A stretch of 64,000 nucleotides of DNA, from positions 124,001 through 188,000 of the forward strand of contig NZ_JBEWSZ010000005.1 of assembly GCF_040537815.1 (NCBI RefSeq), read 5' to 3'. This document shows, piece after piece, positions 17,415 to 26,545 of the stretch. Origin of the DNA: Mesorhizobium shangrilense (lineage in GTDB: Bacteria > Pseudomonadota > Alphaproteobacteria > Rhizobiales > Rhizobiaceae). The notes under the pieces are model-generated. The model was not told where the DNA came from and searched no databases. It saw only the letters and a list, made by a program, of their open reading frames with translations. How positions within the stretch are numbered: the stretch's first letter is position 1; the number at the start of each line of letters is the position of its first letter. Position numbers and translations under genes: made by a program.

Positions 17415-18518
17415 ATGCCGATGAACAATGGCTTTCCTATCCCCGTCTCGGTGCTGACCGGCTTTCTCGGCGCCGGCAAGACGACACTGCTCAACCGCCT
17501 GCTCAAGGACCCGGCGCTGGCCGACACGGCAGTCATCATCAACGAGTTCGGCGAGGTGGCCATCGACCATCTGCTGGTCGAGCAGGCCTCCGACGGCATC
17601 ATCCAGCTGTCGGACGGCTGTCTCTGCTGCACGGTGCGCGGCGAACTGGTCGACACGCTGGCCGATCTCGTCGATCGGCTGCAGACCGGCCGCATCGCCC
17701 GTCTCGCCCGCGTCGTCGTCGAGACCACGGGTCTCGCCGATCCGGCGCCGGTGCTGCAGTCAATCATGGCGCATCCGGCACTTGTCCAGGCTTTCCGGCT
17801 CGACGGCGTCATCACGCTGGTCGACGCCGTCAACGGCAATGCGACCCTCGACGCCCATGTCGAGGCGGTCAAGCAGGTGGCCGTTGCCGACCGCATCGTG
17901 ATGACCAAGGCCGATCTGGCGGATGATCCCGGCGACATCGAGGCCTTGCGGGTCAGGCTGCGGCAGCTCAATCCGGGCGCCGAGGTGCTCGATGCCGGCG
18001 ATAGAAAAACGGGCGTGGCGGCGCTGTTCGATTGCGGCCTCTACAATCCGGCGACCAAATCCGCCGACGTGCGGCGCTGGCTGGGCGAGGAAGCCCATCA
18101 CGATCACGGGCATGATCATGCCCATGACCATGGGCATCACCATCATCACGATACCCGGGTGCGGTCCTATTCGCTGGTTCATGACGGACCAGTGCCATTT
18201 TCGGCCATCGAGATGTTCCTCGACCTGTTGCGCTCCGCGCATGGCGAGCGCCTGCTGCGCATGAAGGGCGTCATCGAATTGCGGGAAGACCCGATGCGGC
18301 CGCTGGTGATCCATGGCGTGCAGAAGATCCTGCATCCGCCGGTACAACTGGCGTCCTGGCCGGATGGCCAGCGCGGTACGCGACTGGTGCTGATCACGCT
18401 CGACATGCCGGAAGACTATGTGCGCCGGCTGTTTGCCGCCTTCGCCAACCGGCCGTCGATCGATACGCCCGACCGCGCGGCGCTGGAAAGCAATCCGCTG
18501 GCGATTGCCGGGCGGTAG
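17415..18518 (+). CDS. CobW/COG0523 family GTPase, putative metal chaperone
   Basis: A 367-residue G3E GTPase. It has the Walker A loop GFLGAGKTTLL (16-26), the metal-binding CxCC motif (Cys69, 71, 72) and TKAD for guanine recognition. A His/Asp-rich stretch at about 227-247 could hold zinc or cobalt, and the CobW C-terminal domain follows. Members deliver or sense Zn, Co or other metals. CobS/CobT are over 10 kb away, so a link to cobalamin is not shown, and a Zur-type site was not seen upstream. Confidence 0.88.
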   Translation: MPMNNGFPIPVSVLTGFLGAGKTTLLNRLLKDPALADTAVIINEFGEVAIDHLLVEQASDGIIQLSDGCLCCTVRGELVDTLADLVDRLQTGRIARLARVVVETTGLADPAPVLQSIMAHPALVQAFRLDGVITLVDAVNGNATLDAHVEAVKQVAVADRIVMTKADLADDPGDIEALRVRLRQLNPGAEVLDAGDRKTGVAALFDCGLYNPATKSADVRRWLGEEAHHDHGHDHAHDHGHHHHHDTRVRSYSLVHDGPVPFSAIEMFLDLLRSAHGERLLRMKGVIELREDPMRPLVIHGVQKILHPPVQLASWPDGQRGTRLVLITLDMPEDYVRRLFAAFANRPSIDTPDRAALESNPLAIAGR

Positions 18519-18545
18519 GGCTTTCGATCTCGAAATGCCGCACTG

Positions 18546-18713
18546 CCCCTCATCCGCCTGCCGGCACCTTCTCCCCGTATAGTGACGGGGAGAAGGGAGC
18601 TGTCGCGCCCTCAGCGCCTTTTTTGTAACGCTGGAGATTGGCGAAATCAGGAGTGAAGGCGTCCTTCTCCCCGTCACTATACGGGGAGAAGTGCCCGGCA
18701 GGGCGATGAGGGG
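18546..18713. repeat. Large palindromic intergenic repeat (RIME-like)
   Basis: A 168-bp inverted repeat between the CobW gene and tusA. The ends are CCCCTCAT and ATGAGGGG. Inside are two palindromes that mirror each other: one CTTCTCCCCG...CGGGGAGAAG near 18569-18597, and its reverse complement near 18664-18691. This matches the rhizobial RIME/BIME-type repeat style. It may form a long hairpin between these convergent genes and act as a bidirectional transcription end. Confidence 0.85.
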
Positions 18714-18724
18714 CAGCGCCGAGT

Positions 18725-18961
18725 TCAGACGGTCTCGCCGCGCTCGACCAGAAAACGGTGTCCCCCGGAAACGGCTGATGTTTCGACCAGATGATGGCCG
18801 CTGTCGGCACAGAACGCGGGAATATCGATAACCGCGAGCGGATCGGTGGTTTCGAGCCACACCCGGGTGCCCGGACGCATCCCGGCCAGCCGCTTCTTTG
18901 CCTTGAGCACGGGCAAGGGGCAGTTCAGCCCCTTGAGGTCGTATATGCCATCCGCGGCCAA
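18725..18961 (-). CDS. TusA-like sulfurtransferase
   Basis: A 78-residue protein of the TusA/SirA/YeeD family. The signature LNCPLPVLKAKKRL holds the conserved Cys in CPxP at residue 14. The start is TTG at 18961. TusA-like proteins carry persulfide sulfur in tRNA thiolation or other sulfur transfer. It lies 10 bp after the L,D-transpeptidase stop on the same strand, possibly co-transcribed. Confidence 0.85.
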   Translation of the reverse strand: MAADGIYDLKGLNCPLPVLKAKKRLAGMRPGTRVWLETTDPLAVIDIPAFCADSGHHLVETSAVSGGHRFLVERGETV

Positions 18962-18971
18962 CGCGATAACC

Positions 18972-20267
18972 TCAGCCGCCGAACATGCCGAGCAGCTTGT
19001 TCTTCAGCTTTGTCACTCGGCTCTCATCGGCGCTCGCTGACTGTGCTTCGGCCACAGGTGCTTCGGAGGGAGCGGCGATGGTGGCGGTGGCGACAGGTGC
19101 CTCCTTGGCGGCCTTGGCCGCTTCCTTTTCAGCAAGGGCCTGCGCCTTGGCGGCTTCCTTCGCGGCCTTGGCTGCCTCTATGGCGGCAAGCCTCTGTTCC
19201 TCGGCCTTCTGCTTGGCCGCCTTTTCCGCGTCAAGGGCGGCCATCTTGCGGCCGGCGGGCGAATCGATGCGGCCCATGCGCGCCGTCTCGGTCACCGAGC
19301 CGTCGGAATTGAGCGACGGCGGATCGATCGGCACGCGCTCGCCACGGGCACGCTTCTTCGTCCAGTCGGATACGATGCTGGCTTCCTTGATGCCGGCAAT
19401 TGTCGGCTTGGGCGGTGGTACGCTTGCCTTGAGCGCACTGTTGAACGCCGCGTCATAGGTGCTCTGATAGGTGTTGAAGGCGCTCTTCAGCGAATCAGGC
19501 TGCGTGGTCGCCGGGCATGCACCGGTCGGGTTGAAGGTCTGGCCGTCGGCGGCAACCTGGTTGAAGACGTATTTCTTCTCGCAGACGTCGACCTTCGGCG
19601 GCACCTTGGTGACCTCGAAATTGTCGTAGCCGACCTTCAGCATCTTCCAGAATTCGTAATTCGGGTCGTTGCGATAGCGCGCCATGTTGGCGGCGGTCAT
19701 GCGGAACGGAAACGCCTGGACCTGGAACTCGGTTTGGCCGCCCTGGAAAGCGTCGCGGCCGAAAGCGTAGATCTGCTCGATCTGCGCGTCGGTCATCGAA
19801 TAGCAGCCCGATGACGAGCAGGCGCCGTGCACCATCAGGTTCTGGCCCGTGCGGCCGTTGGCACGATCATAGTCGTTGGGAAAGCCTATGTTGAACGACA
19901 AATGGTAGTTCGAACGCGGATTCATCTGCGACGGGCGGACCGTGTAGAAGCCCTCGGGCGCCTGGCGGTCGCCCTCGGTGTATTTCGGTCCGAGCTTGCC
20001 CGACCATTTGCAGATGTCATAGCTGGCCACCATGTCGTAGCGGCCGTTGGTCTTGGCTTTCCAGATCTCCAGCTTACCCTCTTCCTTGAAGATGCGCGCC
20101 ATCACAGAAGAGGTGCGGACCATGCCCTTGGCCTTCATGTCGGCCAGGATCTTGTCCGGCAGCGGCTTGTTGGCCTCTGGCGCGAAATTCTTCATCGAGG
20201 AGTCGTTGCAGCCGGCGACGCCAAGCGCGGCGATCAGGATTCCGGTGCGGGCAAGCTTGGCAAGCAT
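18972..20267 (-). CDS. L,D-transpeptidase (YafK/YkuD-type) lipoprotein with Ala/Lys-rich tail
   Basis: A 431-residue lipoprotein. The signal ends in a lipobox (VAGC, Cys20). The YkuD catalytic domain follows, with His147 and Cys155 in HGACSSSGC, as in murein L,D-transpeptidases that cross-link peptidoglycan or attach proteins to it. Residues of about 330-410 are a low-complexity Ala/Lys/Glu segment (AAKAAKEAAKAQ), probably helical and able to bind acidic polymers or span the periplasm. Three phased TTAA motifs lie upstream. Confidence 0.83.
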   Translation of the reverse strand: MLAKLARTGILIAALGVAGCNDSSMKNFAPEANKPLPDKILADMKAKGMVRTSSVMARIFKEEGKLEIWKAKTNGRYDMVASYDICKWSGKLGPKYTEGDRQAPEGFYTVRPSQMNPRSNYHLSFNIGFPNDYDRANGRTGQNLMVHGACSSSGCYSMTDAQIEQIYAFGRDAFQGGQTEFQVQAFPFRMTAANMARYRNDPNYEFWKMLKVGYDNFEVTKVPPKVDVCEKKYVFNQVAADGQTFNPTGACPATTQPDSLKSAFNTYQSTYDAAFNSALKASVPPPKPTIAGIKEASIVSDWTKKRARGERVPIDPPSLNSDGSVTETARMGRIDSPAGRKMAALDAEKAAKQKAEEQRLAAIEAAKAAKEAAKAQALAEKEAAKAAKEAPVATATIAAPSEAPVAEAQSASADESRVTKLKNKLLGMFGG

Positions 20268-20331
20268 GGGTATCGCTATCGTCTCTTGTCTGGCGCCACG
20301 GCTTCTGCAAACCAGGCTGCTTCATTGAACA

Positions 20332-20353
20332 TTAACGACCTTAAGCTCGTTAA
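20332..20353. promoter_or_regulatory. Three phased TTAA motifs upstream of the L,D-transpeptidase
   Basis: TTAA occurs at 20332, 20341 and 20350, each exactly 9 bp apart, within the 271-bp gap between the L,D-transpeptidase and accA. CtrA half-sites are TTAA, but the consensus spacing is 7 bp between halves (11-bp period), so this is not a canonical box. The rest of the gap shows no gene. Confidence 0.3.
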
Positions 20354-20538
20354 CCTTGAAAATTCCTTACCGCAAGCGCCAGCGTGTCCCCTAACGGCAA
20401 TCTCATTGAGCTGAAGGCGGCGGCATTTTTGTGGCGAAATTGGTGCGCGATGCCACATTGCAATCGGCAGGCCGCGATGCGACCGGGCGTGCGCGTCACA
20501 TTGTCGTATGGATAAGGTTCGAGCTTCGGGGGCGCAGC

Positions 20539-21489
20539 CTACAGGCTGCGGCCCATCGCCAGGTATTTCTCGCGGCGTTGCTCGCGGAAATCCGTGTTGG
20601 CGCCGGAAAATTCCTTCATCGTCTTGGCGATGAGGTCGCCGGTGGCGGCAATCACCGTGTCGGCGCCCCGATGGGCGCCGCCGAGCGGCTCGGGGATGAT
20701 GGCGTCGATGACTTTCAGTTCAAGGAGATCCTGCGCGGTGATCTTCATGTTGGTCGCCGCGTCCTTCGACCTGGTCGTGTCGCGCCACAGGATCGAAGCC
20801 GCACCCTCGGGCGAGATCACCGAATAGATGGCGTGTTCAAGCATGTAGACGCGGTTGGCGGTGGCGATCGCGATGGCGCCGCCCGAGCCACCTTCGCCGA
20901 TGACCACCGAGATCGACGGTACTTTCAGGCCGAGACAGGTCGAGGTTGAACGAGCGATAGCTTCCGCCTGACCGCGCTCTTCCGCGTTGACACCGGGATA
21001 GGCGCCCGCCGTGTCGACCAACGTCAGCAACGGGATATTGAAGCGGTCGGCCAGCTTCATCAGCCGCACCGCCTTACGGTAACCCTCCGGGCGCACCGAT
21101 CCGAAATTGTGCTTCAGGCGGCTGGCCGTGTCGGAGCCCTTCTCCTGCCCGATGATCGCCACCGGCTCGCCGCGGAAACGCGCGAAACCGCCGACGATCG
21201 CCTGATCCTCGCCGAAATTGCGATCGCCGGCCAGCGGCGTGAAATCGGTGAACAGTCCCTTGATGTAGTCGACGCAGTGCGGCCTGTCGGGATGGCGCGC
21301 CACCTGCACCTTCTGCCATGGCGTCAGCGCCTTGTAGGCATCGCGCAGCGCATCGCGCGAACGCTTCTCTAGGCGGCTGATCTCGTCGCCGACATCGACG
21401 GCCTCGCCGTTCTCGGCAAGCTTCTTCAGCTCGAGGATCTTGCCCTCAAGGTCCTGAACCGGTTTTTCGAAATCGAGGTAATTGTACAT
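20539..21489 (-). CDS. accA: Acetyl-CoA carboxylase carboxyltransferase subunit alpha
   Basis: A 316-residue subunit that, with AccD, transfers the carboxyl group from biotin to acetyl-CoA in the first step of fatty-acid synthesis. It has the N-terminal helical ACCA domain ([16 protein letters not shown]) and the crotonase-fold core with [20 protein letters not shown], the CoA/biotin site region. Length equals the family norm (about 317). It starts about 100 bp downstream of xerD, same strand. Confidence 0.96.
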   Translation of the reverse strand: MYNYLDFEKPVQDLEGKILELKKLAENGEAVDVGDEISRLEKRSRDALRDAYKALTPWQKVQVARHPDRPHCVDYIKGLFTDFTPLAGDRNFGEDQAIVGGFARFRGEPVAIIGQEKGSDTASRLKHNFGSVRPEGYRKAVRLMKLADRFNIPLLTLVDTAGAYPGVNAEERGQAEAIARSTSTCLGLKVPSISVVIGEGGSGGAIAIATANRVYMLEHAIYSVISPEGAASILWRDTTRSKDAATNMKITAQDLLELKVIDAIIPEPLGGAHRGADTVIAATGDLIAKTMKEFSGANTDFREQRREKYLAMGRSL

Positions 21490-21588
21490 TCTTGAGCGGA
21501 CCGATACGCCGGAAGTCTATGGATTGTAGGAACCTGGAATTGGCGGTTCCGAGCGGTGGAACGTCGCCCTCACATAGCGATATGAGGT

Positions 21589-22506
21589 CTAGTCGGCAAG
21601 CGGATGATGATCGTTGACCAGCCGCACCAGCCGTTCCTCCAGCACATGGGTGTAAATCTGGGTGGTTGAAATGTCGGCGTGGCCAAGCAATTGCTGCACG
21701 GCGCGCAGGTCGGCGCCGTTCTGCAGGAGGTGGCTGGCAAAGGCATGGCGCAGCACGTGCGGCGATATCCTGGCGGCCGCGATACCGGCCCTGGCCGCCA
21801 GCCCCTTCAGATCGCGGGCAAAAACCTGGCGGGAGAGAAAGCCGCTGTCGGACGCGGCCGGAAACAGGAACGGGCTGTTGGCGAAGGCCGGCACCGTCGC
21901 CCGGGCGGTGAGCCATGCCCGCATCGCGACGCGCGCCTTGACCGAGAGCGGCACCATGCGCTCCTTGTCGCCCTTGCCGCGCACCATGAAGAAGCGGTCG
22001 TCGCGCTGCGCCACCGTCACCGGCAGGCCGACAAGTTCGGAAACGCGCAGACCCGTGGCATAGAGCACTTCGACCAGCGCGTGCAGGCGCAAGGCCGCGA
22101 GGCTGTCGCTGTTGCTCAATGAGGCGTCGCCGGCTTCGGCCGCGGCACGGTCGATGAGCCTGCCGGTATCAGCCTCGCTCATCGTCTTTGGCAGCGGCCG
22201 GCCCTTCTTCGGACTGTCCAGCGTGCCGGTCGGATCGTCGCCGCGCAGGCCCTCGGCATAGAGGAACTTGAAGAATTGCCGGATGGCCGACAGTTTGCGC
22301 GCCTGCGAGGTGGCAGCGAAGCCGCGCGCGGCGATCTCATCGAGATAGGCGCGGATATCGTCGGAGGCGGCGCCTGCAAGTCCGCCCTTGATCTCCTGCG
22401 AAGCGTCTTCGAGGTCGCGACGATAGGAAGACAGCGTGTTTTCGGCAGCGCCCCGCTCGGCGCTCATCATTTCCAGGAAGGCTTCGATGCGGGCGGCGCT
22501 GTTCAT
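21589..22506 (-). CDS. xerD: Site-specific tyrosine recombinase
   Basis: A 305-residue XerD-type recombinase that resolves chromosome dimers at dif. An N-terminal SAM-like core-binding domain (residues 5-90) is followed by the catalytic domain with Arg in [10 protein letters not shown], Lys in [19 protein letters not shown] (HxxR), [14 protein letters not shown] (His and nucleophile Tyr). Gene order xerD-accA, with a shikimate kinase gene upstream on the other strand, is typical of Rhizobiales. It is a housekeeping recombinase, unrelated to the island scar at 12-14 kb. Confidence 0.93.
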   Translation of the reverse strand: MNSAARIEAFLEMMSAERGAAENTLSSYRRDLEDASQEIKGGLAGAASDDIRAYLDEIAARGFAATSQARKLSAIRQFFKFLYAEGLRGDDPTGTLDSPKKGRPLPKTMSEADTGRLIDRAAAEAGDASLSNSDSLAALRLHALVEVLYATGLRVSELVGLPVTVAQRDDRFFMVRGKGDKERMVPLSVKARVAMRAWLTARATVPAFANSPFLFPAASDSGFLSRQVFARDLKGLAARAGIAAARISPHVLRHAFASHLLQNGADLRAVQQLLGHADISTTQIYTHVLEERLVRLVNDHHPLAD

Positions 22507-22529
22507 TCTTCGGGATCAGCTTTTCTTTG

Positions 22530-22682
22530 TCAGCTTTTCTTGGGATTGAGCTTTTCCGGCGGGATGCGCACGCTCATCTCCGCCTTTTTCGGCTCGACGA
22601 ACATGGCCAGCGCGAACATCGTGCCATAGGCAATGCCGGCCAGAATCGCTGTTGTCACGACAAAGCGGAACAGTGTCGGCAT
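22530..22682 (-). CDS. Small conserved membrane protein
   Basis: A 50-residue protein with one N-terminal helix (FVVTTAILAGIAYGTMFALA) and a short cytoplasmic tail ending RIPPEKLNPKKS. The ATG at 22682 is chosen because the upstream extension of the frame runs antisense into aroK. It sits 23 bp upstream of xerD on the same strand. Similar short proteins are remembered beside xerD in Rhizobiales; function unknown. Confidence 0.7.
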   Translation of the reverse strand: MPTLFRFVVTTAILAGIAYGTMFALAMFVEPKKAEMSVRIPPEKLNPKKS

Positions 22683-22830
22683 CAATCTTCGCCCGTCTTC
22701 TTGTTCTGTGTTTCCAAACCCTGTGCCCTTATGGGACGCCATTCCGGCCAATTCAAGGACGAAGCGTGGCCAGCACGACGCTTGACGCAAACAGGCTTTT
22801 GATGTCGATACGCCGGCAAAGAGGGCCCGT

Positions 22831-23442
22831 ATGAACGCGCTACCAGCAAATCCTCCTGGCGAGAGCCATGCCGCGCTGCTCGGTCGGCTGGGCAACCGTT
22901 CCATCGTCTTTGTCGGCTTGATGGGCGCGGGCAAGACCGCGATCGGCCGCAAGGTGGCGACGATGCTGTCGCTGCCCTTTCTCGACAGTGATCATGAGAT
23001 CGAAAGCGTCTCGCGCATGACCGTTCCGGAACTGTTCGAGCGCTATGGCGAAACCGAGTTCCGGGCGCTTGAACAACGGGTCATCCTGCGCGTGCTGGAG
23101 AATGGCCCGCAGGTGCTGTCGACCGGCGGCGGCGCCTTCATGAACCCGCAGACGCGCGAGGCCATTGCCGCTCACGGCATCTCGGTGTGGCTGAAGGCGG
23201 AGCTCGACCTGTTGATGGAACGGGTGTCCAAGAAGCAGAACCGGCCGCTTTTGAAAAGCGCCGATCCTCGTGCAGTGCTGGAACGGCTGATGGCCGAGCG
23301 CTATCCGGTCTATGCGACAGCCGATCTCACCGTGCCGACCCGCGACGACCGCAAGGAGGTCATCGCGGCCGAGGTGGTGAACGCGCTTTGCAGCCATCTC
23401 GGCGTTGCCGAAACCGCCACGACTGGTGAGGTGGAGTCATGA
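22831..23442 (+). CDS. aroK: Shikimate kinase
   Basis: A 203-residue P-loop kinase that phosphorylates shikimate in the chorismate pathway. It has Walker [13 protein letters not shown] at about 28-39, the DSDHEIE shikimate-binding stretch, STGGGAF, and the lid arginine region near RPLL. An N-terminal extension of about 20 residues is common in rhizobia. The stop overlaps the aroB start (4 bp). Confidence 0.94.
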   Translation: MNALPANPPGESHAALLGRLGNRSIVFVGLMGAGKTAIGRKVATMLSLPFLDSDHEIESVSRMTVPELFERYGETEFRALEQRVILRVLENGPQVLSTGGGAFMNPQTREAIAAHGISVWLKAELDLLMERVSKKQNRPLLKSADPRAVLERLMAERYPVYATADLTVPTRDDRKEVIAAEVVNALCSHLGVAETATTGEVES

Positions 23443-24599
23443 GCGAGGTTACACCCGTCACCGTGAAAGTCGGGCTTGGCGACCGGACCTACGACATTTT
23501 GATCGGCCCCGGCCTGTTGTCGCGCGCCGGCAGCGAGATCTCACTGCGCCTGCCGGGCACGCGCGCCGCTGTCGTCACCGACGACAATGTCGCGGCCGCG
23601 CATCTCGAGACATTGAAGGCCGGGCTTGCGAAGGGCGGCATCAAGCCCGCCGTTATCACTATGCCGCCGGGCGAAAAGACCAAGAGCTTTGCGCATCTCG
23701 AAGAGGTCGTTGACGGCGTGCTGGCGGCCAGACTGGAGCGCGGCGATGTCGTCATCGCGCTCGGCGGCGGCGTCATCGGCGACCTCACCGGCTTTGCCGC
23801 CGGTATCGTGCGTCGTGGCATGAATTTCGTGCAGATACCAACCTCGCTGCTGGCGCAGGTCGATTCCTCGGTCGGCGGCAAGACCGGCATCAACAGCCCG
23901 CGCGGCAAGAATCTCGTCGGCGTCTTCCTTCAGCCCAAGCTGGTGCTTGCCGATACCGAAGTGCTCGACACGTTGCCGATCCGCGAATTCCGCGCCGGTT
24001 ATGCCGAGCTCGCCAAATACGGGCTCATCGACCGTCCTGATTTCTTCGCCTGGCTGGAGCAGAACTGGTCAAAAGTCTTCGCCGGCGGGCCGGAGCGGGT
24101 CGAGGCCATCGCCGAGGCCTGCCGCGCCAAGGCCGATGTCGTCGCCCGCGACGAGTTCGAGACCGGCGACCGGGCGCTGCTCAATCTTGGCCATACCTTT
24201 GGCCATGCGCTTGAGGCCGCCACGCAGTATGACGGCGCCCGCCTCGTCCATGGCGAGGGCGTCGCCATCGGCATGGCGCTGGCACATCGCTTTTCGTCAC
24301 GGCTCAACCTGGCCAGTCCCGATGACGCGGCGCGGGTCGAGGCGCATCTGCGCACCGTCGGGCTGCCCTGGCGCATGGCCGATATTCCCGGCGAGTTGCC
24401 GGACGCCGAGATGCTGCTGTCCTTCATCACCCAGGACAAGAAGGTGTCGCGCGGCGCGCTGACTTTCATCCTGACGCGTGGCATCGGCCAGTCCTTCATC
24501 GCCAAGGACGTGCCGGCGTCCGAAGTGCTGTCCTTCCTGAAAGAGAACCATCCGGGCCAGCAGGGCCGTAGGGGCCAGCAAGGAAGCTGTCCGGGATGA
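23439..24599 (+). CDS. aroB: 3-dehydroquinate synthase
   Basis: A 386-residue enzyme of the shikimate pathway that cyclises DAHP to 3-dehydroquinate with NAD+ and a divalent metal. [22 protein letters not shown] and the [10 protein letters not shown] metal-binding segment are present. The C-terminus carries a Gly/Gln/Arg tail ([12 protein letters not shown]) beyond the usual end. It is translationally coupled to aroK upstream and to the CBS-domain gene downstream (4-bp overlaps). Confidence 0.95.
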   Translation: MSEVTPVTVKVGLGDRTYDILIGPGLLSRAGSEISLRLPGTRAAVVTDDNVAAAHLETLKAGLAKGGIKPAVITMPPGEKTKSFAHLEEVVDGVLAARLERGDVVIALGGGVIGDLTGFAAGIVRRGMNFVQIPTSLLAQVDSSVGGKTGINSPRGKNLVGVFLQPKLVLADTEVLDTLPIREFRAGYAELAKYGLIDRPDFFAWLEQNWSKVFAGGPERVEAIAEACRAKADVVARDEFETGDRALLNLGHTFGHALEAATQYDGARLVHGEGVAIGMALAHRFSSRLNLASPDDAARVEAHLRTVGLPWRMADIPGELPDAEMLLSFITQDKKVSRGALTFILTRGIGQSFIAKDVPASEVLSFLKENHPGQQGRRGQQGSCPG

Positions 24600-25483
24600 A
24601 CGAGACCGGCTGGATCGTCGTCGCTGTCCTTGCCGGCCTCATCCTTTTGGCCTGCATCTTTCGCACGCGTCTGCTTGCCATCTTCGGATATGAATTGCTG
24701 CGCATCGAGCCACATCGCTCGAGCGAGGCCGAATTGCGCGGCGCGGTCGACGATTTCCGGCGTGACGGCCAGGTGGTCCGGGAAGACCGCGACCGTGTCG
24801 GCGGCCTGTTCGACCTCGCCGAGCTCGAAGTGTCGGATATCATGGTCCATCGCACCAATATGCGTTCGGTCAATGCCGACAATCCGCCGGAAGCGGTGGT
24901 GCGCGAGATCCTGCAGAGCCCGCACACCCGCATGCCCTTGTGGAAGGGGTCGCTCGACAACATCGTGGGCGTGCTGCACGCCAAGGACCTGCTGCGGGCA
25001 CTGAACGATGTCGGCAACGATTTCTCGCGGATCGACGTGATGAAGATCGCCTCGAAACCCTGGTTCGTGCCGGACACCACGACCTTGCAGGAACAGCTCA
25101 ACGCCTTCCTGCGCCGCAAGGCGCATTTCGCTGTCGTCGTTGACGAATATGGCGAGGTCGAAGGGCTGGTGACGCTGGAGGACATCATCGAGGAGATCGT
25201 CGGCGAGATCGCTGACGAGCACGATGTCGATATCCAGGGCGTCAAGCAGGAGGCCGATGGCTCGGTGGTCGTCGACGGCACCGTGCCGATCCGCGATCTC
25301 AACCGGGCGCTCGACTGGAACCTGCCGGACGAGGAAGCCACGACCATCGCCGGCCTTGTGATCCATGAGACGCAGTCGATCCCGGACGAGAAGCAGGCTT
25401 TTACGTTCCACGGCAAGCGCTTCATCGTCATGAAGCGCGACAAGAACCGTATCGCCAGGCTGAGGATCAGGCCGGTCGCATAA
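24596..25483 (+). CDS. CBS-domain CorC/HlyC-type protein lacking DUF21
   Basis: A 295-residue protein with one N-terminal helix ([17 protein letters not shown]), a CBS pair at about 80-205, and a CorC_HlyC C-terminal domain (215-290, with [13 protein letters not shown]). Typical Rhizobiales homologues after aroB are about 430 residues with a multi-helix DUF21 transport domain. Here the helix runs through a short basic linker ([19 protein letters not shown]) straight into the pre-CBS region. Either an in-frame loss of DUF21 occurred or this is a DUF21-less family, as with soluble CorC. Known members are linked to Mg/Co efflux. Confidence 0.8.
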   Translation: MNETGWIVVAVLAGLILLACIFRTRLLAIFGYELLRIEPHRSSEAELRGAVDDFRRDGQVVREDRDRVGGLFDLAELEVSDIMVHRTNMRSVNADNPPEAVVREILQSPHTRMPLWKGSLDNIVGVLHAKDLLRALNDVGNDFSRIDVMKIASKPWFVPDTTTLQEQLNAFLRRKAHFAVVVDEYGEVEGLVTLEDIIEEIVGEIADEHDVDIQGVKQEADGSVVVDGTVPIRDLNRALDWNLPDEEATTIAGLVIHETQSIPDEKQAFTFHGKRFIVMKRDKNRIARLRIRPVA

Positions 25484-25572
25484 GGGACGACAGCCAGTAC
25501 GTTACAAATCATTCATTGGAACTTCGCGGCGCCAAGGTGCATTTTCACCGAGGGCATAGCCGGGAGATGACG

Positions 25573-26379
25573 ATGATCGACAGGCGAACGCTGCTTTTGG
25601 CTTCGATGACGACGCTGCTGCCGGTTAGAGCGTTCGCTGCCCTGGGCAAACCGTCTCCAACCCCACAGACCTTCGACTATGGGCCGGCAAAGCTCGACAT
25701 CTATGCACCCGATGGCGCGCGCGGCCTGCCTGTGGTGTTTTTCGTCCATGGCGGCACCTGGGAATTCGGCAAGCGCTCACAAGTTCATGACAAGCCCGCC
25801 TTCCTGCTCGCCAACGGCTTTTGCTTCGTGTCGATCGACTACCGCATGCTGCCGGACGCCGACGTGGCCACCCAGGCTGGCGATGTCGAGAAGGCCTATG
25901 CCTATGTGCGGGCCAACATCGCCGAGCATGGCGGCGATCCGAACCGCATCGTGGCGATGGGCCATTCGGCCGGGTGCCATCTCATTGCCTTGACCGGCAT
26001 GCGCGGCGGCCTGCTTGGCGTCGCGGCGCTGCTTCTCGATGATACAAGGGCCTATGACCTCGCGGCACTTTCCAAGAATGGCGGCATGGTGCGGGCCTAT
26101 GCCCGTGTCTTTTCCGATCCGGCGCAATGGGTAGCACTGTCGCCGGCCACCTATGTCGACGGTCGCAAGCATCCGCCGACATTCATAGCCTATTCGGGGG
26201 CGTCGGGGCGCGGCGAGGACTCCAGGGCCTTCGCGGATCGGCTGCGGGCCACGGGCACCAAGGTCACGCTGTTCGATGGCAGCGCCTATACGCACATGTC
26301 GATCAACAGCGATTTCGGCAAGGACGGCGACGCGCTGACGGCCGCCGCGCTGGCGTTCCTGAAATCGACGGTGGGGTGA
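25573..26379 (+). CDS. Secreted alpha/beta hydrolase (esterase/kynurenine formamidase-like)
   Basis: A 268-residue hydrolase with a signal sequence carrying an RR pair (MIDRRTLLLASMTT, cleavage after AFA), so Tat or Sec export. The oxyanion HGGTWEFG and nucleophile GHSAG (Ser) are clear, with Asp and His near the C-terminus (HMSI). This resembles the BD-FAE/kynurenine formamidase branch. GGGAG just before 25567 spaces best with the ATG at 25573; 25567 is possible. Substrate unknown. Confidence 0.82.
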   Translation: MIDRRTLLLASMTTLLPVRAFAALGKPSPTPQTFDYGPAKLDIYAPDGARGLPVVFFVHGGTWEFGKRSQVHDKPAFLLANGFCFVSIDYRMLPDADVATQAGDVEKAYAYVRANIAEHGGDPNRIVAMGHSAGCHLIALTGMRGGLLGVAALLLDDTRAYDLAALSKNGGMVRAYARVFSDPAQWVALSPATYVDGRKHPPTFIAYSGASGRGEDSRAFADRLRATGTKVTLFDGSAYTHMSINSDFGKDGDALTAAALAFLKSTVG

Positions 26380-26474
26380 TCCGCGCCTCGGAGCTGGATC
26401 AGACCAAAAGTGCCGGCGGGATATTGCTGCTGGGGCATGTGCGGGTGCAATTGCTCCGTCTGTTTGTTTTGACG

Positions 26475-26516
26475 CAATTCCGGACGGAAAGCCGCTTCAG
26501 ACTTTTCCTGGAATTG
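26475..26516. repeat. Short hairpin repeat (ATTCCGGACGGAAA type)
   Basis: Arms CAATTCC and GGAATTG flank an inner GGAAA/TTTTCC pair within the 166-bp gap before the TPP-enzyme gene. The sequence matches a short interspersed element remembered as common in Mesorhizobium intergenic regions. Confidence 0.6.
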
Positions 26517-26545
26517 TTCCTGATCGTCGACGGGAGAGAATTCTC

